This document shows, one piece after another, positions 1 to 10,655 of a stretch of 64,000 nucleotides of DNA (its first letter is position 1; each line of letters opens with the position of its first letter). This stretch comes from Undaria pinnatifida. Its lineage: Eukaryota; Sar; Phaeophyceae; Laminariales; Alariaceae. The stretch covers positions 3,230,229-3,294,228 of the forward strand of contig JABAKD010000018.1 of the NCBI GenBank assembly GCA_012845835.1, read 5' to 3'. Made by a program: the position numbers and the translations under genes. A model generated the notes under the pieces. The model saw only the letters and a program-made list of their open reading frames with translations. It had not been told where the DNA came from and made no database searches.

Positions 1-11
1 CCAAATAAATA

Positions 12-25
12 TTGTTGTTGTTGTT
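12..25. repeat. (TTG)n microsatellite
   Basis: A short run of four TTG triplets lies at the extreme left. The rest of 26-345 shows no gene, RNA or repeat that I can recognise. Confidence 0.6.
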
Positions 26-345
26 CTCACAATAACTCGCATAATCAAGTCCGTCGTCACAGGACAGGCTCCAGTCACTCTGGAGCTGAGGAATACCCTA
101 GGGAAAAACACAAACAACCCAAGGTGGTGCACGAATATATCACAGCTGACGCAATTCATGCCTCTACCACAAACATAAAAGTGAAATCGGGAGTCAGTCT
201 ACGATGTGCCAGGTCTATACCGGTGCATACGTCCCATTACTCGCGCCTGGAAAAACCGACTATACCGCTTGCCACCCATGAAGGCTACCACGTACATATC
301 ACACGCAGTATCTATCATTACGCATACGCACGACAGACGCAAGTC

Positions 346-490
346 AACTGGAAAAATAAAAAAAGAACAAATAAGAAGAGAAAGGAAAGGAAAGAAAAGA
401 GAAGAGCGAAAAAAGAAAACGAAAAAGGAAAGGGAATAAAAGAAAAAAAAGAAAAAAAAACAAGAAAAGGCAAGACAAGAACAGGAAGCA
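346..490 (+). repeat. Purine-only (A/G) tract
   Basis: About 145 bases are almost entirely A and G on the plus strand. Open frames through it give only Lys/Arg/Glu strings on one strand and Phe/Ser/Leu strings on the other, so they are compositional artefacts. Similar purine-rich tracts occur in the three copies of the large duplicated block, near 25380-25540, 35190-35345 and 43290-43440, always beyond the 3' end of the gene carried there. That hints that this one may be a remnant of the same kind of sequence. Confidence 0.7.
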
Positions 491-810
491 AGCATTATTA
501 AATCCCAGGCTAATGTTTTCAGTATGGACCAAGTGTTATGGAGATAGAAGGGTATTAGTCCGTTTGACTACATGCTAAAGGTTAACCAATAGCTTACCCA
601 AACTAAGCCTTATAACAATCTCCTCCCCTGAAACGGTGGGATAGCAGGTCCGCCGGATATACGGGCGGACGTGTCAATATCCAAGCGGTTTCATTTCCTG
701 GGGATAACGGGGAGAGTATGCTTCAAGTTCGACATGGGGAAAGTCTGAAAAAATCTATTATTGTGGAGGATGGGATTTAAACCCACGACCCGAAAAATCC
801 ATGGTCTGTC
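491..810. other. No gene recognised; one T-arm-like patch
   Basis: No coding region is supported here. At 761-795 the minus strand contains a T-arm/B-box-like stretch (GGGTTTAAATCCC), but the rest of a tRNA cannot be folded from the flanking bases, so no tRNA is called. Confidence 0.4.
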
Positions 811-1071
811 GACGAGGCTACGCTACGGGTGGTCCCCCCGTTTTCACCACCGGGCTGGAGCCACTCGCTCGAGTGACTCTGTACCTCCAATAAAAAAAAA
901 ACTTCAGGCGTTTGTTTGGGCGCAGCGTAGCTTACCACTCCATGGCATATTGAAAAATTACGACAACATAAAAACTTGAGATACAACGGAACAAGGGGGT
1001 CACTCGCGGAGTGACCCCGATCCACTGCAAAACCTGTTCCCACGATCGACCCTTTTACCGTAGCCTGGGTC
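811..1071. mobile_element. MITE family M, copy 1 (old)
   Basis: This is a ~261-bp element with degenerate terminal inverted repeats related to GGCTACGGTAGGGGGG: a mutated left end near 816 and a right end reading TTTTACCGTAGCCTGGGTC. Just inside each end is a CACTCG/CGAGTG palindrome (near 859 and 1001), the internal signature of the family. The left end is eroded and no target-site duplication can be read. It has no coding capacity and the ORFs across it are spurious. Confidence 0.75.
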
Positions 1072-1348
1072 TATGCACCGTTTGCATCGCCTGGAAGCGA
1101 GTGCAACGTTGCAACGGGAAACGGGAAATGGGGTTTTACGGAGTCAAGAGCTGGATACAATTTACTCCGAATATGCAGTGGTTGGTTAAGAGATGCAGCG
1201 ACTCGTGTACGGTACACATATTGTGTGATCGGGTATGCGCATCACACTGTTGCGACGATATTGTGTACGTGGAGTGATACAAGACGTAAGGAAGATGCGT
1301 GTTACGGCAGGGGTACAGTTATTGACTACAACCTAGTAGACTGACGCT

Positions 1349-1411
1349 TCCCAAATTGAGAACCCCCGGAAAATAAGTGGTGCACCTCTATCGTAGCACA
1401 CGTCGTAGGTA
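1349..1411 (+). repeat. Dispersed repeat N, copy 1
   Basis: The segment matches 2544-2635 in the same orientation and 39133-39211 and 47171-47260 in the opposite orientation. Shared blocks include CCCAAATTGAG and ATCTATCGTAGCACGCGTC-like sequence. A fragment of the same repeat ends near 12603-12627. No function is apparent. Sequence at 1072-1348 and 1412-1890 shows nothing I can name. Confidence 0.6.
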
Positions 1412-1891
1412 AGCATGCACTAGTGCAGGTATGGCTTAACGTACCTTATCACGTATTCTCGCGGGTTTTCGCACGTACACGTCTGAAAAGCGTTAGACTA
1501 ACGTGAATTATAAGGCCAACTTTAAACATGTACGACGTATGAACACTGCTGTCCCGTGTCTCAATGCCCACGATGCATGCTATAGTAGAGGTCCGCCCGG
1601 TTTTCCCGTGCGTCATCATTTGACGAGCTCCGTACCTCACCCAAAACTCGACTTTGGGCAACGTCGTTCACCTGACATCGATGGACAGTCTCATTGGCTG
1701 GGTGTACACACGGAAACCCGAACGACATTCCAAAGTATATTGAGTACTTCCTCAGTCGAGGAGCCCGTCATTAAATGAATGGCTTGGCCCCCGCATGCTA
1801 ACTTTGTTGTTTAGTCGTAACGCTCGCGTCTATGATGCTAACGGCTACGCACGTGTCCCATCCCTTAACACGTGCCCAATAATGTAAAGGA

Positions 1892-2215
1892 TTGTCTCAG
1901 CTACCGAAACAAGCAAGAGCCATGAGAAAGAGGTCCGGACACACCAGGTTGACGCCAAAGATCGGCAAGCCCACTCTCGGAATTGTTACCGTCAACCGCA
2001 AGGTAAAGTTACCTCGAAAGGGAATTGGTGGAAGCCAGGTCGAAATGATCTGGGTCAACAGTAGGCCGACAGTGGATAGGTCGACTGACGCGAAAGGAAA
2101 TGGGTCAAAGGAGATGTTGAGGAAATCGGTTGGACGGAAGAGGAAAAAGGGGTCCCAGTTAGGTCCACGAAAAGGGTCCAAATATGGAAATGGGCCAAAA
2201 GAATAGATCGGTTCT
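1892..2215 (+). other. Purine-rich tract with an open frame, probably non-coding
   Basis: The plus strand is rich in GGGTCAA/GGGTCCAA-like words repeated irregularly. This leaves both strands open for ~95-104 codons. The forward product would be a very basic Lys/Arg/Gly peptide without any recognisable domain, and no ATG-proximal context supports translation. I read the open frame as a product of composition rather than a gene. Confidence 0.4.
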
Positions 2216-2543
2216 ACAGGGGGTCAAAACGAGGTATTGAAATGTAATAGGAGTCGGTTGCTGTAGCAGGAAATTAACCGTTGAAATTCCAGACCCGACG
2301 GTAATTATACATGTCAACCTAGAGTATACGACAATTTGCTGCCATGCTTGTGCACGGGATTGGCCAAACACACGTACGAGACTAATGCTACGATAGAGGT
2401 ACTACTTTTCGTGTGAAACTGTTTCTGAATGACAGGGCTCCTTAACCCAAAAACCGTTGAAAATAGGCAATTTTGTTTGCATTATTCTCGCTGTGTACCT
2501 AGGTCTTTGAATTTTTCATCTCGTGTAGCAGGTTACTTATCTC

Positions 2544-2635
2544 CAAATCAGGTTTTGGCAGAGGTCTTAAGGTTCCCAAATTGAGGATCCTCAGAAAAAT
2601 AGCGGTGCACATCTATCGTAGCACGCGTCACGAGT
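2544..2635 (+). repeat. Dispersed repeat N, copy 2 (longest)
   Basis: This ~92-bp segment is the reverse complement of sequence at 39133-39211 and 47171-47260, including the block GGTCTTAAG and the terminal GTAGCACGCGTCA. The two inverted relatives lie inside the large duplicated blocks, so this copy predates or seeded them. No coding or TIR structure is visible. Confidence 0.65.
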
Positions 2636-3913
2636 GTCGCGGTGAACGCTTTCCGGACATGATCCCTGACTTGTATTTCCCGCCGGCTTCTGTTACATGT
2701 TTCGCGTTGCAGACCGAGATCTGCCGCAACTGGCAGCGAGGCTGCTGCGTCTATGGAGGTAAGGATACATACATACACAACTACAGAAGACAGTTCGCGT
2801 TTGTATATACTAATACGGGTGAGGAGAGCGTTAATGCCTTTACCCATGACTGGAATGAGCGCATTCTTTTCGGGCATATACATGTTTACGAATCGGACAG
2901 AAAGATCGAAATATTAATGAACTGTTACTGCTTTGCGTGGTGGTTTCCAAGAAAACTAGTCTAAGACTTGGTCCCCAGCTGCGCGTCCAATAACGTTTTT
3001 ATAGATTGTACTCCGGTGTATGTGTGAAATGGAACGGGATGCTTTCATTTGTTTTCAGGCGTGTGTGCCAAATTCCCCCCGTTCCGTGCAACCTATACCG
3101 CAATTGCTACCTTTAATGGGATCGAGTTTACGTAGTTGTATGTATCGTTTCCTTCCAAGTGCGCTGGCGCATTGATTGGCAGCGCTGCACTTAGTCGACG
3201 AGGTCGCGTCATGTAAAAGCTTGCAACCAAGGCTGGAAGTTAAATAAATGTTAGCCATGCCAAGATCGACTTGGCGCAGTTGTTGATGTCATTCGGGATA
3301 TGGTGCCCTGATTCATTTGTTGCGATTGGGCCAGTTGGCGGGGAGGCAGCTTGCCTGAAGTTGAGTCATATGTCTGACGAATACGTCATTCTTCAACATA
3401 TAACCTTAGACACCTGTCATGCTTGCGCACAATTCGTCGTCAGTGATGTATACCGTACATGCTACCAATATATCTCACGTTCGTGGAACTTGTTGCTTCG
3501 TCAGATCATCTGCGTTTGAGTGGGGTGCCTGTGTTCTCGAGAGCTCTTCGAAAATCCATTTTTTTCACGGGAGCTGTGACCACTAACTACAACCATGTTG
3601 TCCATACATTCTTCCACCGTAACTTGCATCACCCATAAACGTCGGTATCGGGGCGGAAGCTGCTAAATGCGCCTTCGCTCATGGCGCTCATGAGCTCAAG
3701 CGCCAGAGTCTCGACGAGATGTGAGTATTTATGTCAACATTGTTTCAATGGTTAAACATAACGACCGGTCCGTGGCACGTCGACCGGGCGATATGAATGT
3801 TGCAGCCTGTGTGTGCTCGGGTGTAGTTGTACATTGGTGTATCGCTTGAGCAGGCATTGGCATCGCTATTGAGGCGACCATTCCTGAGATGTTCTTGCAT
3901 GCGCTTTGTTTGT
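2636..3913. other. No recognisable feature
   Basis: Open frames of 65-127 codons occur on both strands but give no familiar motif, no consistent composition and no frame-conserved paralogue. The longest, 2581-2964, starts inside repeat N and is probably chance. A 7-bp-stem hairpin near 3684-3707 is unremarkable. Confidence 0.5.
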
Positions 3914-4179
3914 GGCCAAGGATACGGTAAGGAGGGTACCCCCATTTTCACTACCTGGTTTCCAGCACTCGCACGAGTGATTGTCACTAACAGACACAAA
4001 TACTTTACTTCAGTTTTAAAGCCAAGCTTAGCTTACCGTTCCAGTGCAGGTTCATACCGCGAATTGCAGCCGCACGAAACCTTTGAACCACAAAAGAACA
4101 GGGGGGTCACTCGCACGAGTGACACCGAGCCACCGCACAAAAAGCTCCCAAATTTGACCTCCCTACCGCAGCCGTGGTC
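3914..4179. mobile_element. MITE family M, copy 2
   Basis: A ~266-bp element with terminal inverted repeats (left AAGGATACGGTAAGGAGGGT, right CTCCCTACCGCAGCC) and the two diagnostic subterminal palindromes CACTCGCACGAGTG near 3967 and 4108. The flanking tetranucleotides are TTGT on the left and TCGT on the right, a 3-of-4 match to the 4-bp target-site duplication seen in fresher copies. It is non-coding. Confidence 0.85.
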
Positions 4180-6537
4180 TCGTCTTCACCCCTCATGGTG
4201 AGAAGGCGTTGCCAAGACAAGGCAACACATAGCCCAATATTTGGCATACAAATCCAAACACGTGCCGAGGATACACGCTCTACCAGAGTGAACATGCATG
4301 CCACCCGTATTCGGTGCCTACGCTCATTTACATTTCCTCCTATGTCTTAGACGCACGGGGTGGACGGCTGGGAATATGGTAACAGGCTTCCTACAAAAGC
4401 TGGTCCACTGTTAGCCCCTGTAGGACGTTTTCGACATCCGTGTATGTCGGCTTACTGCACTCGCCGCTCTAAACCCATACGATGCAGGTGTTTGTCAACA
4501 CGTGGTCAAACGTTCCCGTAGGGCGGGGACCTTTGTCGCTTCTGTTGAAAACCGTTAAGAACCTCATGCTAGTCTTCCTCTGGTGGAAGCGCGTATGTTC
4601 CGTTGCTGAGCCGAGCGCGCTGCACACCTTCGCTACCCCATTGTTTGAATAGGCCAGGGCTACGGTAGAGGCGTACATATTGGACTGCGGGGTTTACCCC
4701 AAAAACGATAACGCAAACTCTGATGACAGCGAACAATGTACGCAGACACTGACGAGCGTGGCTCGGAGACGATGAAACATGCAGCCTGTGTATGACCTTC
4801 CCTGAAATATAACTGTAAGCGTGACGTCCGCCTTGGTCTATACTCATGCGCGGCGTCGAAATCTTCCACGGTCGCAGGGAGTACACCGGGCGCATCCCGA
4901 ACGCCTCCAAGTTCCGCTGCTACCCGTGTCTGGTACGTTCAAACTGGTTTAGTTCCTCCTTGCATATCTTAAGGGTCATACAGTATATGGAACAAGTTTG
5001 CGTGTATGCATATTTCTCGTACATCATCAGCCATCGTTCAACGGCGGCTCCAGAGCGATACCAACGGTAAACCGAGGACGTCCGTGACGCAAGAAAGGAG
5101 GGTACCTCTTACATTGCCTGTATTCGGACTTATCGGCCTTTCACGTAGCAGATGCTAAGTAGCTAGACTGGTGTTCTGCATCTTGACAGGCCTGGTGTTC
5201 AATGCCTCTTTTTCATCGTGTGGTGGATAACCGATTTTTTACCGAGCTACGCCACGTGTCTGCGCCTTTCCGACTCGTGCATATCGTACTCGTGCGTACA
5301 AACAGACCTGGGTCGCTACAGGATCGTGCCCCTACTTTTCAAGGTAATGGGATTGCACCCGATTCGCTCGGCAGTTGCGCAGGTGACCAAGACGAAAACA
5401 TATGGGTGTTAAGAGTCGTTTTACGGTAGCCCCCCCCCAACTTTTCTTTAAAGATATCGCCGGTTTTAGAACGAGCTCCCGGCCGTATCTCCTGAAATAC
5501 GCTGCCCCATCCCACCCCGACGTCGTCGATCGATAGACCTTTGCACACAAGAAAAATATATGGATACGTTGTTTCAACAGTATCCTTCTTGTGTCGAGCA
5601 GCCATGAAACGTTAGTTAAAGAAAATCGATGTTTTTTTGGGGGGGTATCGTATAATCAGTCTTGAGGTTGACGATTGCTCCGGCGGGCTACTGAAACGCT
5701 GCCGTCTTGAAAGAAAACCGTACGTCCCAGAGGGGCTACCTAGTGCGCCATCCAGTGGAATAGGCTCACCCAGATTTCGGCAACACCGGTGCGGTGCATC
5801 ACACCATGTTATGGGAGAAGAGTTCCACTTCTCGTTCATGGGCCACAGAAGGGCAGCGGCTACTTGTACTCAGTGATTCCGTCGTTCCTTGTAGAGGCCG
5901 AAGCTTAACTGCTGCAAGCGCGAGGACCACGTCATCGTGTTCTACGCGCACACGAGGAGTGTCCTTTACAACCTCATCCCATAAAATGCTGTCCCAACAT
6001 AAGACAAATCCACGAATCGATGCATACATACACCTGTGTTTGCGGGCGGTCGTTAAGAATATGTTGTCGCGTGTGCATTGTCACATAGTGCACGCATCTG
6101 ATATCATTTCAGCAGACTAAATCGCCTCGCTCTGCAACCTCATGACTGATTTTAAGCGCCCCGGCCGACCCGTTGACAGCCGCTTGAAATTCCATTAATA
6201 TAACACCGTTGTGGACAGCATTTGCATCACGAAAAGGCTTGTGTGCAACAAGTATTACCTGAGATGGTGAATAGATATCTACCATACTGTTGTACGAGGG
6301 AAACACATACCATGGGCCACATGGCGGAAAGGAGAATCCCAACAGGGAATGTTTTGGGATGTGTGGGTTTTACGCATGTCTTTCACGCTATCTCGGTGAC
6401 AGGAGATTATATGTGCGTCACGATCCGTAGCCGAGGCTCGTATGTGCAGGAACCTTCCAGGGGAGTCTTGAATTCTCAACGGTTGCGTGCGCCTTCCTCA
6501 GCTGACATGGGAACGATTTGTTTCGGCTCGTAAAAAA
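4180..6537. other. No gene; isolated M-type terminal repeat near 4651
   Basis: GGGCTACGGTAGAGGCG at about 4656-4672 matches the left terminus of the M element, but no partner end or internal palindromes lie at the expected distance, so it is at most a solo relic. A similar fragment, TTACGGTAGCCCCCC, occurs near 5420. Open frames of up to 113 codons occur on both strands; I cannot relate any to a protein family. Confidence 0.4.
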
Positions 6538-6789
6538 GCCCTGCTTGGTCCCGTGATCTTGGCGTCAATCGGGTTTTGTCCCCATAGGTGCGTCTTCATC
6601 CACGATCCCAGAATCCGCGGCCCCAACGACGCCTACCTCTACTCAGTCAACGACCACAAGTCGGGCAAGGGAAAAGGGGGTGGGGTAGGCTCTCCCTTCG
6701 GTAGGGACACCTTTTACTGGCCGGACATGCGGAGGACGGATGTAGACGGAACATCGGTGCGTTCTGCTGAACATCTTGGCCAGTCATGA
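6538..6789 (+). pseudogene. CCCH-type zinc-finger protein fragment
   Basis: In one plus-strand frame the peptide contains GFCPHRCVFIHDPRI and, about 35 residues on, RDTFYWPDMRRTDVDG. The first string is the tail of a CCCH zinc finger (C-P-x-R-C-x-F-x-H-D). Such fingers bind RNA, or sometimes DNA, and are common in eukaryotic post-transcriptional regulators. The usual finger has C-x4-6-C-x3-H; here the spacing is C-x3-C-x3-H, so residues have been lost, and the first cysteine of the finger is not visible upstream in frame. There is no convincing start codon, and the frame ends at TGA 6787-6789. Local composition is more GC-rich than the flanks, as expected of former coding DNA. The linker contains a Lys/Gly run. 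I read it as one decayed exon or a pseudogene; a diverged live exon cannot be excluded. Confidence 0.5.
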
Positions 6790-7428
6790 AGGCAGTTTAG
6801 GATCACGTCATGACGACGGCAGGGGCAGAAAAACTTGTTTCCGAGGCTTGAGGATCTTTTCACAAAAAAGACTGATTGACGAAATACGAATGGGCGACCC
6901 AACCAATACTCCCACGGTTAAACGATATGTCCGAAACGAATGTAGGGCACAATTCATATATTCGTATTCAAACGTTATCTGGTACATTCTCTTCTGAATA
7001 GCACCGTCAGCCATAACATATGTATGCCCCGGAGGTGCTACCCCGATTGTGCCACGCGTTCAACACCCTCTTTGCGATCCATTCACTTGCCGTCGGCAGC
7101 TCCCTTCCGTCTCGGTGAACTACGACATGGATCCCCGTATGCTTGAAAGTGACACCCCCTCCGAAAGGTGAGAGAAGGAACAACCCAACCAAGCTCTCCA
7201 ACCTACCGCCCAAACAAGCATGGTCTTGGCCACTCCAGGCATTCGCTTGCGGTAAGCGAGCGGGTGCTGTACCGGGGCTATCGCGCATTTTCTCCAATAT
7301 ACATGTATATGTACCCGTCTGTCTAACTCCCCTCCCCGTCGGTCTATCTGTCTATCTGCGTGTACGTCTATTTCTATGAAGTCGTCAATTGTCATTTCCC
7401 TGTATCTGCCTGTATGCGCGTATGTTTG
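6790..7428. other. No recognisable feature
   Basis: Small open frames on both strands have no recognised motif. From about 7312 the sequence grades into imperfect CTGTCTAT/CTAC words that lead into the tetranucleotide array. Confidence 0.5.
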
Positions 7429-8347
7429 CCTACCTACCTACCCACCTGCCTTTCTAACTACCTGCCCACCTGCCTTCCAAACTACCTACCCACCCGCCTA
7501 CCTACCTACCTACCTACTTACCTACCTACCTACCTACCTACCTACCTACCTACCTACCTACCTACCTACCTACCTACGTACCTACCTACCTACCTACCTA
7601 CCTACCTACCTACCTACCTACCTTCCTACCTACCTTCCTACCTACGTACCGACCTACCTACCTACCGACCTACCGATCTACCTACCTAACTACCTACCTA
7701 CCTACCTAATTTCCTACCTACCTACCTACCTACCTACCTACCTACCTACCTACCTACCTACCTACCTACCTACCTACCTACCGACCTACCTACCTACCTA
7801 CCGACCTACCTACCTACCTACCTACCTACCTACCGACCTACCTACCGACCTACCGACCTACCTACCTAACTACCTACCTACCTACCTAATTACCTACCTA
7901 CCGACCTACCTACCTACCTACCTACCTACCTACCTACCTACCTACCTACCTACCTACCTACCTACCTACCTTCCTACCTACCTACCTACCGACCTACCGA
8001 CCTACCTACCGACCTACCGACCGACCTACCTAACTCTATCTAATTTCCTACCTACCTACCTACCTACCTACCTACCTACCTACCTACCTACCTACCTACC
8101 TACCTACCTACCTACCTACCGACCTACCTACCTACCTACCTACCTACCTACCTACCTACCTACCTACCGACCTACCTACCTACCTACCTACTTACCTAAA
8201 TACCTACCTACCCACCTACCTACCTACCTATCTACCTACCTACCTCCTACCTACCTACCTACCGACCTACCTACCTACCTACCTACCAACCTACCTACCT
8301 AATTTACTACCTACCTACCTACCTCCATCTACCTACCCACCTACCTA
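7429..8347 (+). repeat. (CTAC)n tetranucleotide array, 0.9 kb
   Basis: About 920 bp of CCTA/CTAC repeats carry interruptions (CCGACC, TAATT, TTCC). Because four is not a multiple of three, all frames repeat every 12 bases, and one frame stays open for 308 codons (7376-8302) as a Pro-Thr-Tyr-Leu periodic polypeptide. This is an arithmetic consequence of the repeat rather than a gene. Interruptions are themselves repeated: the block CTAACTACC...CTAAT recurs exactly 180 bp apart (7686-7710 and 7866-7890), with a shortened version near 8031-8044. This shows a higher-order unit produced by duplication of longer segments. Confidence 0.95.
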
Positions 8348-8760
8348 GTCAATGAATGCCTGCCTGCGTCAGTGTATTGTGTCTGTCACCACGCTGGTCC
8401 GTGTGCGGTGTTCTACGTATCTTCTTTCAGCTCTTGTGCCTTCTTGTACTTATTTTCACGGTACAAGAGTTTCTGCAGCACACCCCGGCTACACCTGGCT
8501 ATTGTTGACGTAGCGCAATCGCACCACCTCCCACGAATTCACCTCACACCGTTCACGGAATGTCTTTCAATTCCACTAGATCTACGGGTGCTTTCCACCC
8601 GCTGCTGTGTGCATTTTCTCCTGCAGCTAGGGGTCCAGCACCAAAGGAAACCTAAACGCTCGTTGGGGGTTTGTCACGATTGCCCTCTCCAGTTTCGTTG
8701 TCGACACTATCAGGGTTGTCGGCAACAGAGGCATGCAGCGATTAATCTGGGTACAACGTT
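8348..8760. other. No gene recognised
   Basis: A 160-codon plus-strand frame (8372-8854) runs across this stretch and through a later 49-bp duplication. Its product shows no domain, and its minus-strand counterpart is equally protein-like in patches, so neither is called. Confidence 0.4.
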
Positions 8761-8858
8761 CCTAGCTGCCGCAGCCTCAGTCGACGACTATGGCCGACGC
8801 ATTGATAGTCCTAGCTGCCGCAGCCTCAGTCGACGACTATGGCCGACGCATTGATAGT
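8761..8858. repeat. Perfect 49-bp tandem duplication
   Basis: Bases 8761-8809 are repeated without any mismatch at 8810-8858. The identity implies a recent event in otherwise old sequence, or an assembly artefact. Confidence 0.95.
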
Positions 8859-10537
8859 CACTGCGTTTCTATCCCCTGGTCGGACCAAGGCACGTTTCGT
8901 GATTATCCTATCTGCTGCACGAGGGTACTTCGTTGACCGGTGGTCTTGCCGTAACGGGACACAGCGATAAACATCCAACGTTCGCACATGGAAGACAACC
9001 GTCGTCGCTGCCGTCGCGGTCATCTTGACGCTTTAATGGCAAACGGCCACCTTGGAAAGACGACCTTCGAAGCAGCCGTCCCTACCGCCTCGTCGCTTCA
9101 TTGTCGTCTCCAGTGTCTCCTACCTGAATCGCCCCGTCTCGATCCCGGCACATTGCGCTCGGTGCCCGTCGCGAATCATACCATCGCCCTCCAACGCAGG
9201 GCTGTCTACCATCTTTGGTATTCTCTTGTGCGAAACATCGTTGACATTCCCGAGGACGCTCAAAGCATGGAACGGTCGATAGCCGGCCCTCAACTCACCG
9301 AACGGCCTCCATTCCACACGGTCCAAGCAGGTGAAATATTCAATTTTTTTCACGGTTTTGGATTGGCAGTATCCGAACGCGAATCCAACTGCTGTTCCGC
9401 ACGTGATGCTCGTCACTAGCTAACAGCGGCAGCCATTTTGATTCACGAAGATGCTGGGAGATCGATCACCGGCCTTAAGGTCCTCGATAGACCTCCATCG
9501 AGTTACGAGTTCTTGGGAGAGATGGTATTGTTCCCTGCTGTATCACGAACACCAACTTTGGAACTTGAATTGGTGTCGGGTGGCCCTTCCGTTGCCACAC
9601 CTTGGCATGGTTCAAGGATATGCTGCCGGTGAGAACAAGATCGAACCCTTGCGCCATCGGACACCAACGGTCGGTTGTAAGCCGGAAAAACGGTTTGAAA
9701 TACATCGCCCCTGTTCAATTTGTACAAAATGATCTGGCCGTCTGTATATCTATGCCCTCTTTGGTATTTCCCCACCGACGTTCGTCGGATGCAGCCATTT
9801 GCAGTCATCCTTTTGCGACTCAATCATACCGACTAACCAAACCGACGAGAGCGATCTAATCCCGCTGCTAGGACGATTGTCCAAAATTGCCGGCACTACC
9901 ATGCTGCGAGCGAGGGTTTCATCTGCCTCTTCCGCAGTTTAGGTATAGTCTTCACCCAAGCGTTCCGGGTTACTTCGATCCAACGACGCCGTGTTTTCCA
10001 AGTATTTACATTACCCATCGGACATATGACCTACCCAAGCATCCCGGATTGCCCCGTGTCGATGACACCGCATCCACAACGTATTTCCGAAGTTGCCTGC
10101 CTCTCAACCGCCAACGTGGTTAAAATCAACATTGCCTTGTAACCAATCACGCTCGTAACGCCCACCCTTTCTGGGGACTCATCGGGGCAGCACACACGAA
10201 AAGGAAGAAACGGCTGCCTCTGTTCGTGCGCATGTCCAAGGGCCTATCCGCCTCTCCCTCCTACGTGCCCATGCCCAACACAAGCGGTAAGACATTTCGA
10301 AGTCAGGGTTCTACGTTACCTGCTGGTTTGTGTTTGACACCAGCCGCAAGGGATTGGAGATGGATTCCAGGTCCAGTGATATTTACGAGTTGACGTCTGA
10401 CTTGGATGGTAAAATATTGCACATGGACATCTTGTTGATTGTTCTCTCTACGAGTTGATTCCCTTTTGGCGACTTGTCTGTCCGAAGTGCAACCATGTTA
10501 AGAGCGTAAAAATGTGCTAGCTACGCACATTCGGTCT
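8859..10537. other. No gene recognised; weakly protein-like minus strand
   Basis: On the minus strand between about 10130 and 9120, stretches of 40-100 residues read like former protein sequence broken by scattered stops. No catalytic motif of a reverse transcriptase, integrase or helicase can be identified. The plus frame 8988-9419 (143 codons) has no domain either. I leave the region unassigned. Confidence 0.3.
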
Positions 10538-10655
10538 CCACGAAACGCAAGATATGCGGGTCCGTAGATGGCTTTGCTACGCACTTGCTGCTAGTATTCC
10601 ACGAAACACAAGGTATGCGGGTCCGCAGATGGCTTTGCGACGCACTGCTATTATT
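10538..10655. repeat. 61-bp imperfect tandem duplication
   Basis: The unit beginning CCACGAAACGCAAG at 10538 recurs at 10599 (CCACGAAACACAAG) with a few substitutions, giving a 61-bp period and two copies. A partial third match (GCTACGCAC) lies just upstream at 10520. Confidence 0.85.

Noticed and set aside
761-838. Possible tRNA on the minus strand (T-arm-like GGGTTTAAATCCC)
   Set aside because: The supposed 5' half overlaps the eroded end of a MITE and no acceptor or anticodon stem forms.
7376-8302. 308-codon plus-strand ORF of repeating Pro-Thr-Tyr-Leu
   Set aside because: Arises from the period-4 CTAC array; any such array without stop words stays open, so it is not evidence of a gene.
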